From assembly GCA_001695595.3 (NCBI GenBank), contig MBPM02000040.1, forward strand, positions 372,001 to 436,000: a DNA stretch of 64,000 nt. The letters run 5' to 3'. This document shows, piece after piece, positions 62,162 through 64,000 of the stretch; the first letter of the stretch is position 1, and every line of letters starts with the position of its first letter. A program made the translations under genes and the position numbers. Source of the DNA: Plasmopara viticola (taxonomy: Eukaryota; Oomycota; Peronosporomycetes; Peronosporales; Peronosporaceae). Below the pieces are notes generated by a model that saw only the letters and a program-made list of their open reading frames with translations, had not been told where the DNA came from and made no database searches.

Positions 62162-62233
62162 CAAAATACATTTAAATAGGAATTGACTGAGACGCTGTAT
62201 GGCATCAGTCAAATTCCTATTTAAACGTATTTG
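62162..62233. repeat. 72-bp imperfect palindrome (hairpin)
   Basis: Arms of about 29 bp (CAAAATACATTTAAATAGGA at the left; TCCTATTTAAACGTATTTG at the right) flank a 14-bp loop (GACGCTGTATGGCA). Arms differ at about three positions. The stem would be stable as DNA or RNA. It could be a tiny MITE or a remnant transposon end. Confidence 0.65.
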
Positions 62234-62999
62234 TGATGACATCCATCACTTTTTGTTAACTGGGGCACCACCCCTCCGAATATGAATTAAAACCATTTGG
62301 CTTTTATGGCTTCTGATTGGCTGAACGGTAAATTCTCTGGTGGCTGCGCATCAAATATCTGTCTAATTTACGAATTTTCAAAAAGTGCTTTAGTAGACTA
62401 CACCGGCAAGAGCTGCCATTTAAATGTAGCGCGAATCCGCACGATGCTGTTGGACATAACTAAATGTTGCTTCGAACACCCAGCGCGAGTTAAGCGCGTC
62501 GGGGCTATAGAATTAGTCTACGCGAATAAACGGCGCGTCAAGCAGATTACCCATAGGCAAAAGCAGCAACAGCAGTGTGTTCAGGTGCAGACAAGTCGTG
62601 TAAACAACTGTTGTTCGCCTGTCAGCTCATACGGTTATAAAACGCGGTAATTGAAATCGTATTTTGGATTGTTGCCGCCAGCCGCAGCCAAGATCTTTTC
62701 GTTGACTCACCAGTGCGACCAAGGGCCACCCTTTTACCTGAACAGCGAAAAAAATTGATTAGATTTCACTAAGAACGTCACAACTCAACACGTACTGTGG
62801 CGCATATGCGCTTCGAGCACATTATTCCGGTGATAGCTCGTGACATATAGAACATTGCTAATGTTGGGCACTAACGCATACTAGCGAATTCACCCGCCTT
62901 CCCTCGGTAACTTGTAAAGCTTGGGTGCACTTTATTGCCTCCCAGTTTGATAGCGTAAAAAAACTTTTCACCTCTCTTTCCGCAAAAAAAGACCCGATT

Positions 63000-63480
63000 G
63001 AAATTCAGCGCATCAGAAAAATTTGTTGGTAGACGCCACCTACAAGACAAATGAGCTCAAAATGCCACTTATGCACCTGGTTTGCGTCAGCGCTACAAAT
63101 TATGCATTAATTTTTGCTTACTGCTCCACGGCTGGAAGCGCAACATATGGATGGTGCAACTTATTTGACATATTTTTGAAGACTTCTTTCTGCCAACCAA
63201 CCCAAGCTTTGTTACTGCTCGAGAACTAGTTTTGGTGAACACCCTGGACAATGCTTTTCCAGATACCAAGAAGCTTCTTCATTGCTGACATATCTTTGTC
63301 TCAGGAAGCCTTCCAAAACTCCTGCAGCAATTAATGGACCATGTAGCCTTTTAAAGTGCATCTCTGTCTCCATTGGCGCCCAATTTATGGTAGATAATGC
63401 TTGTCGTCTTGCTCGTAAATAGCAATTTGCCGCCCTCAAGCTCTAAACCGCCAAATAGTGCGCGACGATTATTATTAGAT
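63000..63480 (+). pseudogene. decayed MULE transposase core
   Basis: The plus strand reads LVDATYKTNELKMPLMHLV then GVSATN-like sequence, the start of the MULE DDE domain (the D of DATYKTN is catalytic). After a frame change, FVTARELVLVNTLDNAFPD and KKLLH follow, matching the second catalytic Asp region (TDRELALMNAL...FP) with that Asp replaced by Ala. Stops interrupt the reading. No C-terminal SWIM zinc finger is recognised in the remaining 520 bases. It could be part of the same family as the nearby TIR element. Confidence 0.6.
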
Positions 63481-64000
63481 GTGGGTCAAGCACCAAATTG
63501 CCAAGGAGCGCACGATCTGCGATATCAAATATGGATATCCCGGCAGTTGAAAGCAAAATGTTGGCTGTGGCTTTAAAGGCTACCTATACAAATACGAGGC
63601 TCGTTTAGAGATCAATACTGGAGACATTTGCCAAGGTATGTTTATCTCTAACTTTGTCCTTCCATGGAAGCATTGGTTCTGTGCCATAAAACTCCCTGTC
63701 TTTGCAGACGAAGCCTTTTCCATGACCACCAGACTTTTACCTGCAACATCAAGGTTGATAAGCTGCTAGAATTTTGGCGTTCATTGGTGGATGTTCTAGC
63801 CAAGCCGTCTCAGGGCTAGTGCTACAAATGCGCTACCAATCATCGATGGTTCCCTTAAGCGCATACGAAAAGGGAATGACGACGATCTAATGCCAGTATA
63901 CCGCCGACGAAGAATTCATGATCATATCGCAGCTTTGCCAAACTTAGAAGTACAGAGTCCTTTCTTTTGCGCTAAGGAAGGCGCTCAATTGGCTCTCTAA

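Noticed and set aside
1..64000. CRISPR arrays, rRNA genes and tRNA genes
   Set aside because: No regularly spaced repeats, no rRNA-like conserved blocks and no tRNA T-arm/anticodon combinations were seen in reading the window.

Overview
The window reads as nuclear DNA of an oomycete. Genes are compact. Most introns are about 60-80 nt with GT-AG ends, and neighbouring genes are often divergent or convergent with only 24-350 bp between them. Several products are stramenopile or plant-like: a KDO transferase, a Whirly-type ssDNA-binding protein, and a DRAM/Frag1 membrane protein. Two axonemal genes (DRC1 and CFAP206) and a NEDD1-like gamma-tubulin recruiter suggest a lineage that still makes flagellate zoospores. 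That argues for a Phytophthora-, Plasmopara- or Pythium-like species rather than the downy mildews that lost flagella. The species itself cannot be named from the sequence.

Layout. 1-8.2 kb: one clear gene (a five-exon DRAM/Frag1 family gene, 1835-2989), then poorly coding DNA with a decayed secreted-effector-like ORF. 8.2-16.7 kb: gene-dense, with a nine-exon KDO transferase, a two-RRM hnRNP with a Gly/Tyr-rich tail, a MED30-like Mediator subunit and DRC1. 16.8-29.6 kb: a repeat block holding a Mutator-like (MULE) element with about 320-bp terminal inverted repeats, a decayed Ty1/copia element readable from gag to RNase H (21.1-24.6 kb), and degenerate DNA. 29.6-40.4 kb: alpha-actinin, CFAP206, a Golgi-type Ca2+/Mn2+ P-type ATPase and a SEL1L-like ERAD protein. 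40.6-45.0 kb: a complete Ty1/copia retrotransposon with identical 206-bp LTRs and a 5-bp target duplication, next to an older copia scrap. 45.7-59.5 kb: gene-dense again, with an MAPR-type cytochrome b5-like protein, a transportin-3/importin-13-like karyopherin, a WD40 protein, NEDD1, a Whirly protein, TOM40, a thioredoxin-like/TPR/methyltransferase protein and a SnoaL-like nuclear protein. 59.5-64 kb: a second long-TIR element, a small hairpin and a decayed MULE transposase.

The host genes are mostly unrelated housekeeping functions. Three themes recur: mitochondrial roles (Tom40, the Whirly protein, possibly the KDO transferase), secretory-pathway roles (SPCA-type pump, SEL1L, MAPR) and flagellum or microtubule roles (DRC1, CFAP206, NEDD1). 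No true multi-gene 'system' is evident. The most noteworthy items are the intact KDO transferase, the Whirly protein with an aromatic SSB-like tip, a copia element whose start codon lies inside its primer-binding site, and a MULE whose inverted repeats contain the transposase start. Exon joins were derived by hand from splice consensus, reading frame and family similarity. No database search was run.
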